Below, one piece after another: positions 36,477-47,159 of a stretch of DNA of 64,000 nt. The stretch lies in NCBI RefSeq assembly GCF_030445035.2, contig NC_080683.1, positions 116,545,225 through 116,609,224 on the forward strand, written 5' to 3'. Source of the stretch: Dasypus novemcinctus (lineage: Eukaryota > Chordata > Mammalia > Cingulata > Dasypodidae). A program made the translations under genes and the position numbers. The notes under the pieces were generated by a model, which worked only from the letters and a program-made list of their open reading frames with translations, made no database searches and was not told where the DNA came from. Position 1 is the stretch's first letter. Every line of letters begins with the position of its first letter.

Positions 36477-36900
36477 CTTTTTTTTAAAGATTTATTTATT
36501 CATTTCTCTCCCCTCCCCCCCCCCACCCCGGTTGTCTGTTCTCTGTGTCTATTTGCTGCGTGCGTCTTGTTTCTTTGTCCGCTTCTGTCGTTGTCAGCGG
36601 CACGGGAATCTGTGTTTCTTTTTGTTGCGTCATCTTGTTGTGTCAGCTCTCCGTGTGTGCGGCGCCATTCCTGGGCAGGCTGCACTTTCTTTCACGCTGG
36701 ACGGCTCTCCTTATGGGGCGCACTCCTTGCACATGGGGCTCCCCTACGTGGGGGACACCCCTGCGTGGCAGGGCACTCCTTGTGCGCATCAGCGCTGCGC
36801 ATGGGCCAGCTCCACACGGGTCAAGGAGGCCTGGGGTTTGAACCACAGACCTCCCATGTGATAGGCAGACGCCCTAACCACTGGGCCAAGTCCGTTTCCC
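36477..36900 (-). repeat. DAS-type SINE E (long form)
   Basis: Complete minus-strand copy, with the tail on the left (ttttttttaaagatttatttatt) and the head ending gtccgtttccc at 36900. Perfect 11-bp target duplication tgaacattttt at 36466-36476 and 36901-36911. Confidence 0.92.
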
Positions 36901-37455
36901 TGAACATTTTTAATACATCTTTTTGTGAAGGTATGTTTTCATTTCTTCTAGATTAATATGTAGAGGTAGAATTGCAGGTCAAAAGATAGTTTTAACTTTA
37001 TAAAAATTAGCCAAATAGTTTTTCCAAAATGCTCATATCATATTACATCCCTGCCAGCCATGCACGAGGGTCACAGCTGCCCTGTGTCCTTGCTATCATT
37101 TGGTATTATTAGTCTTTTTCGTTTTAGCCAGTCTAGCAAAACTGTGATATATGTTACAGTAAGATACAATGGTATCTCATAGTTTTTATTTGAATTTCCC
37201 TGATGCCTAATGATGTTGAGGGTTTTTGTGTGTATAAATTGTTAACATCTTTTGCCCATTTTAAATTTAGGCTGTCTTTTTATTGAGTTGGAGTAGTTCT
37301 TTATATATTCTGGATACAACTTCTTTGTCAGATTTATATTTTGTGAATATTCTCTCCCACCATGTGGCTTGCATATTCATTTTCTTAATAGTGTCTTTTG
37401 ATGTTAAAAAGGTTTATTTTTTATTAAAACTAATTTATCAAGAATTATGTAGTTA

Positions 37456-37941
37456 GGGAAATGGATGTGGCTCAACCAGTTGGGCTCCCGTCTACCATGT
37501 AGGAGGTCCAGGGTTTGATGTCTACGGCCTCCTGGTGAGGGCAAGCTGGCTCACGTGGCATGTGCCGGCTCATGCGGAAATGTGGCCCTGTGCAGGAGTG
37601 CTGCCCTGCGTGGGAATGCCACCTTGTGTGGGAAAGCTGTCCTGCACAGGAGTGCCAGCCAACATGGAGATCTGGCGCAGCAAGATGACGCAACAAGAGA
37701 CACAGAGAAGAGGAAATAAGAAGATGTAGCAGAAGGGAAGCTTAGGTGGCTCAAGAGAGTAATCGCCTTTCTCCCACTCTGGAAGGTCCCATGATTGGTT
37801 CGTGGAGCCACCTAATGAGACTACAAGCAGGCACAGAAGAACTACAAGCAGATACAGAAGAACACACAGTGAATGGACACAGCAAGCAGACAATGGGGGA
37901 AATGGGGCAGGGGAGAAATAAATAAAATAAATCTTTTTAAA
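37456..37941 (+). repeat. DAS-type SINE F, dimeric
   Basis: Heads gggaaatggatgtggctcaacc at 37456 and gggaagcttaggtggctcaag at about 37736, with an aaataaaataaatcttttt tail. The target duplication is aattatgtagtta (37443-37455) / aattatatagtta (37942-37954), 12 of 13. One duplication around both heads shows the dimer moved as a unit. Confidence 0.85.
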
Positions 37942-38415
37942 AATTATATAGTTATTGTTTTGTTTTATTTTGTTGTTTAGGAAATCTTTACTCACCTCCT
38001 GATTGAGAAGATATTTTCCTAGGTTTTCTTCTATAAAACTTTATACTTTTAGCTTTCATATTTAGGTCTGTGATCCATTTAAATTAATTTTTGTATGTGG
38101 TATGAAGTTGGGGTCAAGGTTCTTTTTTCCCATATGGCTAGCCGGTCTTTCTAGCACCATTCATTGCAGAGACTCTCCCTTCCCCATTGAATGGTTTTGG
38201 CACTTTTGTCAAATACAGCGGTAAGTCAGGTAGTATAAGAACTCCAGCTTTGGTCTTTTTAAAGATTCTTTTGGTCCCCTTCATTTCCACGTAAATTTTT
38301 AAAGCACCTTGTCAGTTTTTATAAAAAGACCTATTGTGATTATAAATTATTTATAAATTATTTGGAGAAACATTGGCATCTTAACAATATTTATTCTTCC
38401 AATCCTTAAGCCTAT

Positions 38416-38820
38416 ATATATATTATTTTTTCTCTCCCCTTCCCCCCCCACCAGTTGTCTGCACTCTTGTGTCCATTCGTTGTGTGTCCTTCTGTGACCG
38501 CTTCTATCCTTATCAGCGGCACCGGGAATCTGTGTTTCTTTTTGTTGCATTATCTTGCTGTGTCAGCTCTCCGTGTGTGCGGCGCCGTTCCTGGGCAGGC
38601 TGCACTTTCTTTCGTGCTGGGCGGCTCTCCTTACGGGGTGCACTCCTTGTGCATGGGGCTCCCCTATGCAGGGGACATTCCTGCGTGGCACAGCACTCCT
38701 TGTGCTCATCAGCACTGCGCATGGGCCAGCTGCACACGGGTCAAGGAGGCCCGGGGTTTGAGCCGCTGACCTCCCATGTGGTAGGCGGATGCCCTAACCA
38801 CTCGGCCAAGTCCACTTCCC
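38416..38820 (-). repeat. DAS-type SINE G (long form)
   Basis: Minus-strand copy with the head ending caagtccacttccc at 38820 and a T/C-rich left end (attattttttctctcccctt). A target duplication is only weakly visible. Confidence 0.85.
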
Positions 38821-39030
38821 AATCAATAACCCTCTATTTCCCCACTTATTTATGTCTTCTTTAATTTCTCCCAGCAAGGTTTTGTAGTTTTTAGTGGAAG
38901 TTTTGCATATCTTTTGTTAAATTTATTATTGTTTTGTTATTTGATGCTATTGTAAATGGATGTTTAGAATTTCATTTTCTGTTTGTTTGCTGCTGGTATG
39001 TAGAAATGCAATCAATTTTTATTATTAACC

Positions 39031-39652
39031 TCTGCCCTGAGACATTGCTGCACTCACTACATTTTCCTTGTAACACAGTGCCTCAACACCATGGACTTTC
39101 TTCCCATCATATTCTTCTTCATGTGTTTTTTCAGACTTGAATGCCCTTGTCTCCCAAGTCTGCCTCCTAAAATCTTTTATTTCAAGAGAGCCAGTGCAGG
39201 TGGCATGGCAGTGGTGATGTCTTCTGGCACAGTGCCCAGTGCATTCAAATAGTGCAGGCTCAGAGCCCCTCGAGGAGAGCACTTGCCATGCACAGTCCAG
39301 AAAGAGCAGAGGGCAGAGCTGTCCTTTATCTTCGCCTCTGTCCCCATGGTGCCTAGCCCGGGGTCTTGGTTCACAGCATGGGAATGTATCTTTCCCACAG
39401 TTATTTCTGGAAGTAGGGAAAGATGTAGCTTTGGGGTGGGAGGAGATCCTTGTAGGCAAATTTGCTTGGGGGAGACCATCACTGAAATATATTTTAAAAA
39501 GAAAAGACCTTCGATCACAAATGTATCCCTGTGTTTTTCCTATTTAAGGATAGGCTTACCGGTGGGTGATCTAAATGACGCAGTCTCTGCTGCCAGTTTT
39601 GAATGCATGTATTTGCCAATATCCTTACTCTTGCTTCGTTTGTGTTTTGTAG
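39031..39652. other. PEX7 intron 9 end, unique sequence
   Basis: Repeat-free sequence leading into the pyrimidine tract of the last PEX7 exon. Open frames here show no recognised match. Confidence 0.5.
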
Positions 39653-39721
39653 GTGGTTGACTGTGCTTGGGATGAAACGATCAAGGTTTATGATCCTGCT
39701 TGCCTTGCTGTCCCTGCCTGA
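39653..39721 (+). CDS. PEX7: PEX7 last coding exon with stop codon
   Basis: This exon encodes the last 22 residues of PEX7 (VVDCAWDETIKVYDPACL, then AVPA) and a TGA stop at 39719-39721. The WDETIKVYDP part is the final WD40 strand that closes the beta-propeller in the human protein, which ends in the same motif. The acceptor is a clear pyrimidine tract (tgcttcgtttgtgttttgtag). The reading phase (0) joins exactly to the exon ending at 7758 across a 31.9 kb intron. No frameshift or early stop is seen, so the 3' end of the gene looks functional. Differences from human are conservative (S to A, I to V, T to A, I to V). Substrate binding is by the assembled propeller, so this exon has no separate activity. 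Confidence 0.97.
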   Translation: MVDCAWDETIKVYDPACLAVPA

Positions 39722-39777
39722 GAAACACTGCTTTGGTCCGAAGCAAAGAGGATTGGCTGAAGAATACCTTAACAGGA

Positions 39778-39783
39778 AATAAA
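39778..39783 (+). promoter_or_regulatory. Proximal polyadenylation signal AATAAA of PEX7
   Basis: Canonical AATAAA 57 nt after the PEX7 stop. It could give a very short 3' UTR isoform. Use of the site is inferred only. Confidence 0.4.
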
Positions 39784-40099
39784 TGGATTGTTGATAACAT
39801 ACACATTATGCTTTTCTATGCTATGCAGATTTCAAATTTGCAAAATTTACCCTGAAATCATTCTTGAGGCAGCTGATAGAGACTTTGTTCCCTGTTTAAA
39901 CCTGGTACCATAAGCCATTTTTCTTAAAATCCTATGGAGTAATTGCTGTTATGGCATACCCTGTAATATCTATTAAAATGTAATCCTTATATTGTATAAT
40001 AGTAAAATATAGGAGATCAGTAGATTATACTGATGGTGATATATTGCATTTTTATGTGATTTTTTAATGTAAAGTATCGCTGCTGTTGATAAAAATGAA

Positions 40100-40105
40100 A
40101 ATAAA
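40100..40105 (+). promoter_or_regulatory. Distal polyadenylation signal AATAAA of PEX7
   Basis: Canonical AATAAA in an A-rich context, followed 10-30 nt later by T-containing sequence (ctgcatctcttgacctttt). It is the more likely main PEX7 cleavage signal because the resulting UTR length fits the family. Confidence 0.6.
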
Positions 40106-40197
40106 CTGCATCTCTTGACCTTTTATCACTGCATGACATCCCCACAAGAGGACTTTATCTAAAATATTGTATGTCTAAGAATACAATACTATATGCA

Positions 40198-40231
40198 GTG
40201 GGACGTATGTGTGGTTCAGTAATTGGGCTCC
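40198..40231 (+). repeat. Truncated DAS-type SINE head fragment
   Basis: gtgggacgtatgtgtggttcagtaattgggctcc resembles the short SINE head and nothing after it fits. Very short, so weak. Confidence 0.35.
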
Positions 40232-40990
40232 AAGAGGAGTTTATTGTGCATTTATTTGGCAGCTGCTTGAGTGTCTGCCATGTGCTTAATGCACAGAACG
40301 AGTAAGACTCTCTCAAGGGCTGGAGCCACACCACAGAGAGTGGGTGCTGTGAGCAACGAGCTTACATTTTTTAATATTTGTTCAAATCTTTTCAGGTATT
40401 GTACCCATAACCCTCTATTTTCCTCCTTCCTGCTTCTCAACTATCAAATTTTTAAAAACTGTTCACTGAGCAAAAAGTCAAAGGCCCTACTAAGATTTCT
40501 AGCAATTGCCCTTGAAATTAGCCCTCATTAATGCTATATACCCTCCTGCTACCTCTTTAAGTGTCCTTGAAAAATCTCTAGGTTTTGATGGACTATTAAA
40601 AAAGTAGCATAGAAGGCAAAATTAGTAAAACCACTTTGCATAACATTTATTATATTTTTAAATAATACTAAAAATGTTATTAAATGAAAAATTATAACTG
40701 ATTTTTGACAAGTTTTTGAGAATTTTTCAAAAGTAAAAGGGTAATAATCAGAGAAATAAAATGTATGTATGGTGTCTTACATTACATACGTCTTTGTTTA
40801 CTTGTTCCTGGAAAATGTTAAGACAGCTTACAAAGTACAGAAACAAGAAAGCATGTTAAAAGGTGGAACAGAAGGAGGATAAAATGGAGCCGGGAGTGGG
40901 GCTTAAACATGTCTGCAAGTCCTGTAAATACCTGCGGGGGGTAAAGATCTGCTTTTACGGTTTCTAGCAACCTAACTGTGTACACCTGGT
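40232..40990. other. Intergenic, no recognised feature
   Basis: AT-rich sequence after PEX7, without a recognised repeat or gene. Confidence 0.5.
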
Positions 40991-40994
40991 CAGT

Positions 40995-41110
40995 TACCCC
41001 ATTCAGTGCCCATGACCGGAAGGCAAGGACCGCATCCCAGTCCCACGCTTGGCCCCAGCACTGTGCCTGGCATGCAGAAGGTGCTCAATAAATACTTGTT
41101 GACTGAATGA
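40995..41110 (+). repeat. L2 LINE 3' end fragment
   Basis: cactgtgcctggcatgcagaaggtgctcaataaatacttgttgactgaatga is the classic L2 3' end in plus orientation. Confidence 0.75.
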
Positions 41111-42435
41111 TCTCAAATACAACTCTTTTGTTCTCAGACCAATCAGTCCTGATTATTTTGGGGCGTTCCTATAAACAGGACACTGCTTCACCTAAGTGTG
41201 TTGTGATGATGAGTGCTTGTCCTCATCCTTGGTGGTGTCCCAGCAGTGGGGTCCAGAGGACTTGTTGCCCCCTTCAGTGTGAGCTGGTGATGGCACACCA
41301 GGGTGTGCTCAGCTGGCGCCACCCACAGTGCGCTGTTCTGCATGTCGGAGAACTTACAGTGGACTTTCCAGCATACCCTACCCCACTCCTGTTCACGGTA
41401 GAATGAAATGACACGCATGTTCTCCTTCTCGAATTCAAGGGATTTTATGAACAAAATCGCCTCACATGTACCTTTTAAGACATATACTTGTGATTTTAGA
41501 AACTAATGTCTCCCTTGATGTCTTCTTCCCTCCACTTCAGTCTGGGATGTTGGCAATCTTAGAGCACCGACCTTGTGATACTCACCTCCTGCTCCTGGAT
41601 CTGCGAGCCTGGAAGTGGGTGGGTGGACCTGTAGCCAGTTGGTTCCTTGAAGGAGAATGGGAAAACAAGGAAGGGAGCTGGATTGTCTCCTGAAAGAGAA
41701 TTCTGAACAGTTTTCAGTTCTTGGTAGCTGACAAGCTGAGCAGCTCTGGCCTTTAGAGGACCACCCGTCAGCCCCAGTGGGCTGGGAGAATCCGCATTCA
41801 CGTCAGCCCCTGAGCTCTGAGTTCGGCCCGTCACCCGCCCGGGCTCCTCCTGCGCCTGAGCACCAGAGCATGGAGGGGAGAGGGGGCTCGCCGGCACCGA
41901 GCGTCGCCTATGAGCCGGACACCCAGAGCTTTGTAGCTCTTAGCCCTTTCCATCTTTATTTTGCTTTCCGGACAAGAACACCAGGCCTCTCAGGGGTCAT
42001 AAGAGCGAGGAGGTAACAGAGCTGGCCCCTGAAGTCTGACTGACTCCAAACCCATCTGACAGCCACATGGCCTCCCATTCTTCAGAGTACCAGGAATTGG
42101 TCCCTGAGAAATAGTCACGATTTTGAACTCTGGGGACTAGGTCCTTATCGTTCCTGAGAGAACTGGCAGACAGAACTGAGTCTAAGACCTAAGAAGCAGG
42201 CCTTGGGCATGGGGGGATCCTATCAAGGTCCTCCCCGACAAGGGGGGCCAGGCAGAGAGCCAGCTGCCCCTCTGCCTTGGGCAGTTCTTAAATATGATCT
42301 TAGCTGTAATTGTGCTCTTCCAAAAACGGGCAGGCCTCTCCTTGCGGGAGCTAAGCCGCTGAATGGAGCCCGCTTCCGTATATGCACTGCTAGCCCCAGG
42401 CCTCCTCTCGTGGGCCTCGCACTGCAGGTGCACCC
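41111..42435. other. Intergenic, unique sequence
   Basis: No repeat is recognised. A minus-strand 88-codon open frame at 41188-41454 (beginning MFIKSLEFEKENMRVISF) looks coding-like but has no match that I recognise. Confidence 0.45.
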
Positions 42436-42439
42436 ATTC

Positions 42440-42960
42440 CAGTCAGCCCCATCGTGCCCACGAAACCCACTCCTCCCGCGCACACTTTCATCCCGCGCTC
42501 AGGCTGAAGACCTGGCGTCATCCTGTTCTTCCCTCTTCCTCTCTCCACTCCACACGTTCAGGAGATCACGGGGTCCTGTCCCTTTCCCCCTAAATACCTT
42601 CCGCTCCGTCTCTTCCCCTCTCCGCACCACTGTCTGCCGGGGCGAGTCACCATGAGCGCTCCCTGGACAATTGCCGCAGCTTCCTGAATGGCACGTCTGG
42701 CTCTAGCCCCATGTCCTCAGAGCCCTCCTCGACACAGCTGCCGGAGATGGATCTAACATGCAATCTGATTACATCAATTTTAGTGTAAAACCTTTCTCTG
42801 CTTAGAGGATTGCCTACAGGAAAACAGTCAAGCTCACGGACCAGGCGGCCAAGGTCCCTCAGGGGTCAGCGCCTGCCTTTCCCCGCAGCCTTGCTGCCCT
42901 CCGCTTGGTCGCGCGCGTGGTGCGCCAGCCACACTAGCGTGCGCACAGATTCCCCACGTC
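42440..42960 (+). repeat. L2 LINE ORF2 fragment
   Basis: The order ctgaagacctggcgtcatcctgttcttccc, ctaaatacctt...cgctccgtctcttccc, gcttcctgaatggcacgtctgg, then gatggatctaacatgcaatctgattacatc follows the L2 ORF2 C-terminal segment. It is highly diverged with no open frame. Confidence 0.65.
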
Positions 42961-43059
42961 CACAATGCAGGGTTTCCTCTCTGTACCCAAGCTGGGCCAA
43001 GCTGCCCCGATCTTGGCTTGGCAAAGTCTTACCCATCATTTGCAGCTCATTTCCCCACA

Positions 43060-43573
43060 TGATGTGATGAAAAAAAGAGATGGACGACATGTGAAATTGA
43101 AAATAGCACAACACACCATTTGCAAAATTAAAAGACAAGATATTGGAAGAACATATTTGCAACATGTATAACATGATTAACATCCCAGTACACGTCTCAC
43201 AGAAGTAGAATGCAAATGTTCAATCCACTTCAAAATGATGCTCAGACTGTCTCATTAATGATAAAGAAATATACATTAAAGTGAGATGCCATTTTTTGGC
43301 AAAAATTTCAAATACAGATACTATCCAGTACTGGTTAAAGTGAGGTCACTGCTGTCACCTTTTTGAAGGGCAACTTGGCAATGAATCAAGATGTAGAAGT
43401 GACTTTCCACCCAGCAGTTTCACTTTTAGGATTTCCTGTCCCCTCCCTAAAACGATACTTCCAGAAGTATGTAAAAATAAATGTCTAAGAATATTAATTT
43501 GATCATTGTTTGGGAATAACTTAAATGTCTAAAGGTTATATTTTAGAATAGTCATTTAAAAGAAAGAGATAGA
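43060..43573 (+). repeat. Old L1 3'-region fragment
   Basis: Text such as tggaagaacatatttgcaac, aatgataaagaaatatacattaaagtgagatgcc and gggcaacttggcaatg is L1 ORF2 3' end sequence in plus orientation. SINE H is inserted at its right end. Confidence 0.65.
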
Positions 43574-43574
43574 G

Positions 43575-44296
43575 GGAAATGGATGTGGCTCAAGGGATAG
43601 GACTTCTGCCACCATATGGGAAGACCCAGATTTGATCCCTGGGGCCCCCTGGTGAAAAAAGAGGAAGTGTGCCTGCACAGCGAGTCAATGCCCTGCGCGG
43701 CGAGCCAGTGCCCGCGTGGTAAGCTGAGTGCCTACGGTGGGCCGAGTGCACGTGAGTGCCCGTGTGGTGAGCTGAGTGCCCATGCAGCCAGCCAAGTGCT
43801 TGCACGTGAGCCAGTGCCCGCGTGGCAAGCTGAGTGCCTACGGTGAGCCGAGTGCACGTGAGTGCCTATGTGGTGAGCTGAGTGCCCGTGTGGTGAGCTG
43901 AGTGCCCGTGTGGTGAGCTGAGTGCCTGTGTGGTGAGCTGAGTGCCCGTGTGGTGAGCTGAGAGCCCATGCAGCCAGCCAAGTGCTTGCACGGTGAGCCA
44001 GTGCCCAGGCAAGTGAGTCACGGAGCAAGATGATGACGCAACAAGAGAGAAAGGGGAGAGTCAAGGTGAAGCGCAGCAAAGACGAGAAACTGAGTGGTGC
44101 AATTGACAGGGAAACTCTCTCCACATCAGAGGTCCCCAGAATTGAATCCTGGTGAATCCTAGAAGAGAAAGAAGAGAAGAAGAAAAAAAAGAGAAATAGA
44201 TGCAGAAGATCACACAGTGAATGGACACAGACAACAAAAACAGAAGGGCAGTGGGAGGAAGCAGGGGAAGGAGGAAGGGGAGGGGGGAGAAAGAAT
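43575..44296 (+). repeat. DAS-type SINE H, dimeric, with internal minisatellite
   Basis: A 722-bp insertion bounded by a 9-bp target duplication gagatagag (43566-43574 and 44297-44305). The first head (gggaaatggatgtggctcaag) is at 43575 and a second head-like part is at about 44095-44160. Between them lies a tandem array (43702-43995). The tail is A/G-rich. The long minus-strand open frame here (43732-44355) is an artefact of the array. Confidence 0.85.
43702..43995 (+). repeat. Minisatellite inside SINE H, 20-bp unit in a higher-order repeat
   Basis: A unit near gagtgcccgtgtggtgagct repeats about five times at 43858-43965. A larger block starting gagccagtgcccgcgtgg occurs at 43702 and again at 43808, each ending in cccatgcagccagccaagtg. 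The second block is about 80 bp longer, which equals four extra 20-bp units. Confidence 0.85.
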
Positions 44297-44489
44297 GAGA
44301 TAGAGCTCTGTATCTTGACACTGAACGATCCATTGTTCTTATGTGTATTGGGCACCTATTGCTGCAAGACAAATCAACTCAAGATGTCATGGTCACGGTT
44401 ATTAAGTGTTTTCCTTTTGTATACTACAAGTAGTATGGGTTACTTTTACAATTTGAAATCATAAAGAGAAGTAAAAATTTCCCCCAAGT

Positions 44490-44755
44490 CCTTACTTCCT
44501 CCTCTGGGAAGTCTTCTCTGATATTCCTCTCAAGCTGCTTTCATTGCCCTCCGTGCATTCCCTCCCCCTTCCCCACCCCCACTTCCTGCCACCTGACCCC
44601 ATTATTTCATTAGCTTCTCAGCATTGCCTCACCTCCACCTGAGAACCACGGGGGAACAAACATGCATGCCCCCCTTTTGGTCCTCTCTGGCTAACAGACT
44701 GCCTGGCACAAAATACTTGCTCCGTATGTTTGTTGAATGAACGAATGAACTAAAG
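44490..44755 (+). repeat. L2 LINE 3' end
   Basis: cctcctctgggaagtcttctctgata then agactgcctggcacaaaatac...tgtttgttgaatgaacgaatgaac follows the L2 3' end in order (cctcctccgggaagccttccctga ... ttgttgaatgaatgaatg). Confidence 0.75.
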
Positions 44756-44999
44756 GCCTTATCTAAGGCCATTAACATTTCTTCAGGGGTTCCAAAGAGC
44801 AGAGCCTGGGTCTGCTCATACCTTGACTCCAGTGGGTCAAATAGCTATTTGGCTTTTGGATTGACATTCCTTGTTCAATTAACCTTGCTAATAGTATCCC
44901 CCCTTTTTTTCCCATTTTTCTTTAGGCATTTATCTCATAACTGGTGTGTGAGAGATGGTGTTAAGTTTTTTTTTTTTTAATAATAAAAATGAAAACCAT

Positions 45000-45430
45000 C
45001 ATGAGAAAAATTTATTTGCAATAAGTAAAGGAGAAAACATATTCTGTCTCATGCCACTGTAAGTTTCAAATGTCAAGCTAAATGTTCTTGCCTAAATGGG
45101 AAGGGTAAAATAGCTGAATCAGCCCCAAATCTTTTACCTAATGTTAGTATCACAAATGGAAGCAATTGTAATTGCTGACAGAAATGAATCATTCCAAAAC
45201 TAAGTCTGGGCAGATAATTCTTTATGGGAGTCTCTTAAGATGGCTTAAAGCAGCCATCCTTTAATTGCAGTGGTCCTGGGAAGCAGCAATCCGTTATTTG
45301 CTGACGTCTTTTAAAAGTTAATTTTCAAATACTTTTTAAAACCTCTGCGTATGCTTTGAGTATTCACCACACACATACAGATAATTTGAACTGCTGCACC
45401 AGACCTCATTATTTACCAGAGAAATGGTAG
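45000..45430. promoter_or_regulatory. Repeat-free AT-rich block upstream of SLC35D3, possible conserved enhancer
   Basis: About 430 bp directly before the CpG island show no transposon resemblance. They contain many short homeobox-type cores (caattgtaattgctgac near 45165, tttaattgcag near 45260) and a CRE-like tgacgtc at about 45302. This look is typical of conserved non-coding elements, but conservation cannot be judged from one sequence. It is a hypothesis, not a call of function. Confidence 0.3.
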
Positions 45431-47159
45431 CAACTTTTCAAAAATAAAGTCCCTGAAATAGCCGGTAGTGGGTAACCACAACGTTCAGAAACAAAAACCC
45501 AAGAATTCCCTGGGGAATGGAGGCGCCTTTTCAGTGTCCTGCTTTCCAGTTTTTCCTGGAAAGTTGGCACAATGGGCCATTCGGAAACCTTTTCTTGGAT
45601 GCCCACCTTGCAGAGGTAGGGATGGCCCTGCCAGGCGCTGGGCTCAGGTGGGTGGCTGGTTCCGAGCTCACCTACCGGACAAAGCAGCCGAGGGGCTGCG
45701 GCCATGCAGCTGCGCTGGTGACAATCCCAGCTTACACACCTGGCCCGGAAGGGTCGGGGTCCGCACCGAGGCCGACAGCAGGGACAGATGCGCCAGGGAA
45801 CCATGTCCTGGGTTCAGGGGGGTGCGCGTTTAAAGGTCCGGAGCCCGGGGTCCCGGCGGGCGGGAGGCTACGGGAAGCCACCACCAGGAGGGGACCAGAG
45901 GCGGGGCGCGGCCCCTCCCCTGCCTCGCTGCCCCCTCGCCAGGGCCGGGCCGTCATCTTCAAGTCGCGCCCGGATTCAGCTGTGTCCGCAGCTTAGCGGG
46001 GGCATCGGCTCAGCGAACCCCTCCACTTCGGAGTTACCCGCGCCCCCAGCTTCCTTCCCAGGGCGCTGAAGGCCGAGCCAAGGGCTTCGGAGGTCTTGCT
46101 CCCGCAGAAAATTTCCTCTTTCTCTTGGCCAGATGGAAGCCGGCAGTCCCCAAGGCCGGGGAGGTAAGGGGAGGTGGCGCAGGCCCGCGCGTCTGCTGTC
46201 CCAAGCCACCGCTGCCGCCGAGCCGCTCCCTGGGACCCGGAGAGGGCGAGCCGCCAGGCTGGGGCCGGGGCTCTGCCGCCGCGCGCTCCCCTGGGCCCGC
46301 GTCCGCCCCCGCGCCCCTCGGCTCCGGGGCGGCTCACCCGAGACCGGTCTCTCCTGGGCCCACGGTCCATCCCCTGACCTCCCCGCCAACCTGCGCCCCC
46401 GCTCGCCCGGCCCCGGCGCCCCCGGCGGCTCCCCCGCGCCCGCGCTCCGGAGCCCTCGGGACAGATGCGCCCAGGGTGGGCAGCCTGCGGCCCCGAGGCG
46501 CAACCGGCGGCCTGGGCGCGGCCTCCTCCCGCGGCGGGGGGTCGGGGAGCCCCAGCGACCCCGACCGCTTCCCCCGCCGGCGGGCGGCTAGACCGGTCCC
46601 CGCGGCTGCGGCGGGCGGGACCGGGGATGGCGAAGCCGCTGCAGCCCCGGGGACCGGGGACGGCGTGGGTGGGGGTGGCGACCGGGGCGCCGTCACTTGT
46701 TGCGGTCCATCAGGGGTGCTCGGTCCAGGGGCGCTCAGGTCCCTAAAATTCCCGCTCGGCGGGGTCCCAGCCTCCCCGAGCCCGCGCGCCCCTCGGCCCG
46801 GCGCCGGGTCTCGGCTCCACAGCGTCGTCTCCCTGACGGGGACAGCGCGCGGGACGCCACCCACCGCGCTCGTCACCTCCTTACACAGCGCTGTCGCCAG
46901 GATTCCCGCCACTCCTCTCGGGCCTGCCCCCCACCCGCCACTTTTCGGAGTCCCCCGCCCCTGTCCCTGCCTCCCCGGAGCGGCGGGCCAGTAGGACACG
47001 CAGCCGCCGAGCCGCGAGGACCCCGGGCCGCGGCTGTCCCCTGCAGCCGACCGGCGCCCCCGGCCCTCCCCGCCGCGCCGGGCGGGCGCCCCCGCCGCCC
47101 TCGCTCCGCCCGCGGCCCCCCGAGCGCTGCCGCCGGCGGGGTGCGCAGGGGCCGGCGCG

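Larger units (their letters stand above)
35880..39030 (-). repeat. Old L1M LINE 3' region, minus strand, split by three SINEs
   Basis: The plus strand reads as the reverse complement of an old L1 3' end and ORF2 C-terminal part (ttgttgaggatattcctgttg, tttccattttttggctattgtgactaaagc, catatgg...ggtctttctagcaccattc). SINEs E, F and G interrupt it at 36477, 37456 and 38416. No long coding frame remains. Confidence 0.8.
39722..40125 (+). other. PEX7: PEX7 3' untranslated region
   Basis: AT-rich sequence after the PEX7 stop. It carries one AATAAA at 39778-39783, only about 57 nt after the stop, and another at 40100-40105. A 3' UTR of about 0.4 kb ending shortly after the second signal would fit the short UTR of human PEX7. 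The end coordinate is inferred from the second signal plus about 20 nt, not seen directly. Confidence 0.7.

Noticed and set aside
43702-43995. Regular repeats that might look like a CRISPR array.
   Set aside because: The units are contiguous with no unique spacers, and the genome is mammalian; it is a minisatellite inside a SINE.
43732-44355. A 207-codon minus-strand open frame with HSAHHTGT-type repeats.
   Set aside because: It reads through the minisatellite in SINE H; the repeat unit length and composition make the frame open by chance.
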